DNA from: a virus
Reading direction: 5' to 3' (one strand)
IMG/VR virus record: IMGVR_UViG_3300017772_000172
Location: 1 to 21,052 of that record
DNA: 21,052 nt
Shown here: in pieces, positions 19,868 to 21,052 of the stretch
How positions within the stretch are numbered: the first letter of the stretch is position 1
How the letters are laid out: the number at the start of each line of letters is the position of its first letter
The notes under the pieces: model-generated
Seen by the model: the letters and a program-made list of their open reading frames with translations, nothing else
What the model was told of the DNA's origin: nothing
Database searches by the model: none
Position numbers and translations under genes: made by a program

Positions 19868-21052
19868 TTAACTGATTCCTAATAGATCTAAAATACTACC
19901 GCCTACGTCACCTATCTCACCAAACAAGCCACCTATGCCTGAGCTAATACCGCCTGCTGAAGCAGCCGCTTGTTGTCCTTGAGCGCTCAGTAAAGCACTG
20001 TATATCTGTGCTATATTGGCTGCTCTAGCTTGTTCAGCACCTACAATATCCTCTAGTCCAGATACGCCTGCTTCAGTCATTAATCCAGCACCTTGTCTAC
20101 GACCAAGATCAGCAATACTAGCAAGAGATATTCCGGGAGTTAGTGAAGCAAGTAACTCTTGCTCTGGTCTATATTGTAACCCCATAGAAAGACCAATGTT
20201 GCCTAACTGTCCTGCTTGTAGTTCTTGTGGCAACCCTGCTGCCCTACCGCCTAAACCAAACATACTCTCAGCAAGTCCCATCTGTTGCAGTTGTTCTGCT
20301 TGTGCTTGTCCTAGCGCACCTAGAGATGCTCTAGCCTTAGCTTCTTCCTGTGCTTGTGCTAAAGCAAACTGCTCAGGAGAACCACCAAACTGTGCTGTAC
20401 GTAGACCTGTACGTCCCTGTGAAGCTAGGCGTTCTTCCAATGCAAGCTGGGCACGTTGCTCTTCAGGGCGTTGAGTAGCTCTAATGCGCTCATAGACATC
20501 AGATTCTCTCTGTGCCATAGGAGCCATAGCACCCGTTAGGAAGCCGCCTACGCCTCCTAGAGCCTGTCTCTGGATACCTGATACATCTGGTATACCTGCA
20601 CCAAAGCCTCCTGTAGCGGGGGCTGTAGGAGCTTGTGCGCCTAAAGCTCTTGCAGCCATTGCTTGTTCTGGTGACTCAAAAGTACTAAAGTATGTCTCTG
20701 CTGGGAGTGGCACAGGCCCACCAGTTACATATCCGGGGTCTCCGGGCTGTCGGGCGTAATCAACACCCATGCCACCAAATCCTCCAAGTAAGCCACTTGT
20801 AATACCTTGTAGCTTCTCTTGTTGTGCAGCCATAGCAGGAGACAATGTAGTAGCAAACCCACCTTCAGGTGTAGTGCTTACGCCACCAAAGCCAGTAGAG
20901 ACAGTGAAGGGTTTGAAGGCCGCTGCTTCTGCACCAGTTCTCCCAATCTCAGCCATGCCTGCAGATGCTTGTTTAGCTACATCACGTAAGGAGTTAAGCT
21001 CATCAATGCTAAGTCCTGCACCTATTAGTGAGCCACCAGCACCGCCTAAGAA
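19868..21052 (-). CDS. Gly/Ala/Gln-rich structural protein (5' end beyond window)
   Basis: The frame is open to the right edge. An internal ATG at 20956 gives 362 residues, but 32 more codons upstream read FLGGAGGSLIGAGLS, then DELNSLRDVAKQASAGMAEI with no stop and the same composition, so the true start lies outside. The protein is low complexity, with PEQAMAARALGAQ, a Gln/Glu/Arg helical stretch and repeated Gly-Gly motifs, ending in GGSILDLLGIS. Such proteins in marine podoviruses are virion components near the tail or internal core. No enzymatic motif is seen. It is two bases from the next gene. Confidence 0.8.
   Translation of the reverse strand, partial: FLGGAGGSLIGAGLSIDELNSLRDVAKQASAGMAEIGRTGAEAAAFKPFTVSTGFGGVSTTPEGGFATTLSPAMAAQQEKLQGITSGLLGGFGGMGVDYARQPGDPGYVTGGPVPLPAETYFSTFESPEQAMAARALGAQAPTAPATGGFGAGIPDVSGIQRQALGGVGGFLTGAMAPMAQRESDVYERIRATQRPEEQRAQLALEERLASQGRTGLRTAQFGGSPEQFALAQAQEEAKARASLGALGQAQAEQLQQMGLAESMFGLGGRAAGLPQELQAGQLGNIGLSMGLQYRPEQELLASLTPGISLASIADLGRRQGAGLMTEAGVSGLEDIVGAEQARAANIAQIYSALLSAQGQQAAASAGGISSGIGGLFGEIGDVGGSILDLLGIS

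Noticed and set aside
20016-20474. 152-residue rightward Cys-rich frame
   Set aside because: Mirror of the Gly/Ala/Gln-rich structural gene; poly Ala/Cys/Ser content is what the complement of such a gene gives.
1-21052. CRISPR arrays, tRNA genes, transposons, integrase or repressor genes
   Set aside because: No regular spacer repeats, cloverleaf candidates, insertion-sequence ends, integrase motifs or typical helix-turn-helix repressor were seen on either strand.

Overview
The window is a contiguous piece of a lytic, marine-type podovirus genome with a T7-like replication core. It is densely packed: most neighbouring genes overlap by 1-30 bases or are 2-25 bases apart. There are no rRNA, tRNA, CRISPR or transposon sequences and no cellular housekeeping genes. 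The combination seen is a T7-type primase-helicase, family A polymerase, endonuclease I and RecB-like exonuclease, with class Ia ribonucleotide reductase, MazG and a DUF3310 protein. No phage RNA polymerase gene is visible, and the promoters found look like host sigma-70 promoters. This resembles marine podoviruses of the SIO1/Zobellviridae-like kind more than true T7 relatives. That placement is inferred from gene content; the host cannot be named from this sequence.

Layout. (1) Positions 1-1204, leftward: a two-AT-hook protein (possible small terminase), an M15-type endolysin, a 58-residue protein and the start of the large terminase, cut by the window edge. Each start overlaps the previous stop. 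(2) Positions 1205-1760: a 556-base divergent control region. It holds a perfect-consensus leftward promoter (TTGACA, 17 bases, TATAAT, with an extended -10) and a strong rightward promoter. Between them lie tandem weaker leftward promoter-like elements, TGTCA/TGACA inverted repeats, four 10-base phased repeats, phased T-tracts and a possible G-quadruplex. (3) Positions 1761-5376, rightward: about fifteen small early genes (34-162 residues), almost all unrecognised, several joined by the same short ribosome-site/stop/start junction. (4) Positions 5366-11344: a second promoter, then an SSB-like protein, primase-helicase, DNA polymerase, GIY-YIG nuclease, four-cysteine RecB-like exonuclease, endonuclease I, a small acidic protein and the DUF3310 protein. 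(5) Positions 11334-15129: nucleotide supply, with nrdA, three small genes, mazG and nrdB. (6) Positions 15126-21052, leftward: four large Gly/Ala/Gln-rich proteins of the virion/DNA-ejection type. The last one stays open to the window edge. The two arms meet tail to tail on a shared CTAG.

How it works together. The rightward arm would be read first by host RNA polymerase: small host-takeover genes, then replication and recombination enzymes, then dNTP synthesis. The leftward arm carries packaging, lysis and virion genes. If the genome is circular or circularly permuted, the right-hand structural genes would be the distal end of the same leftward transcription unit that begins near position 1250. 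Lack of an ATP-cone in NrdA and a tyrosine at the polymerase O-helix position are both consistent with fast, lytic DNA synthesis.

Many small genes listed here (34-58 residues) are shorter than usual ORF cut-offs. Several starts (GTG or TTG) were moved to fit ribosome sites. I found no convincing new defence or anti-defence system. The most unusual parts are the control region, the small-gene array and an unrecognised domain inside one ejection-type protein.
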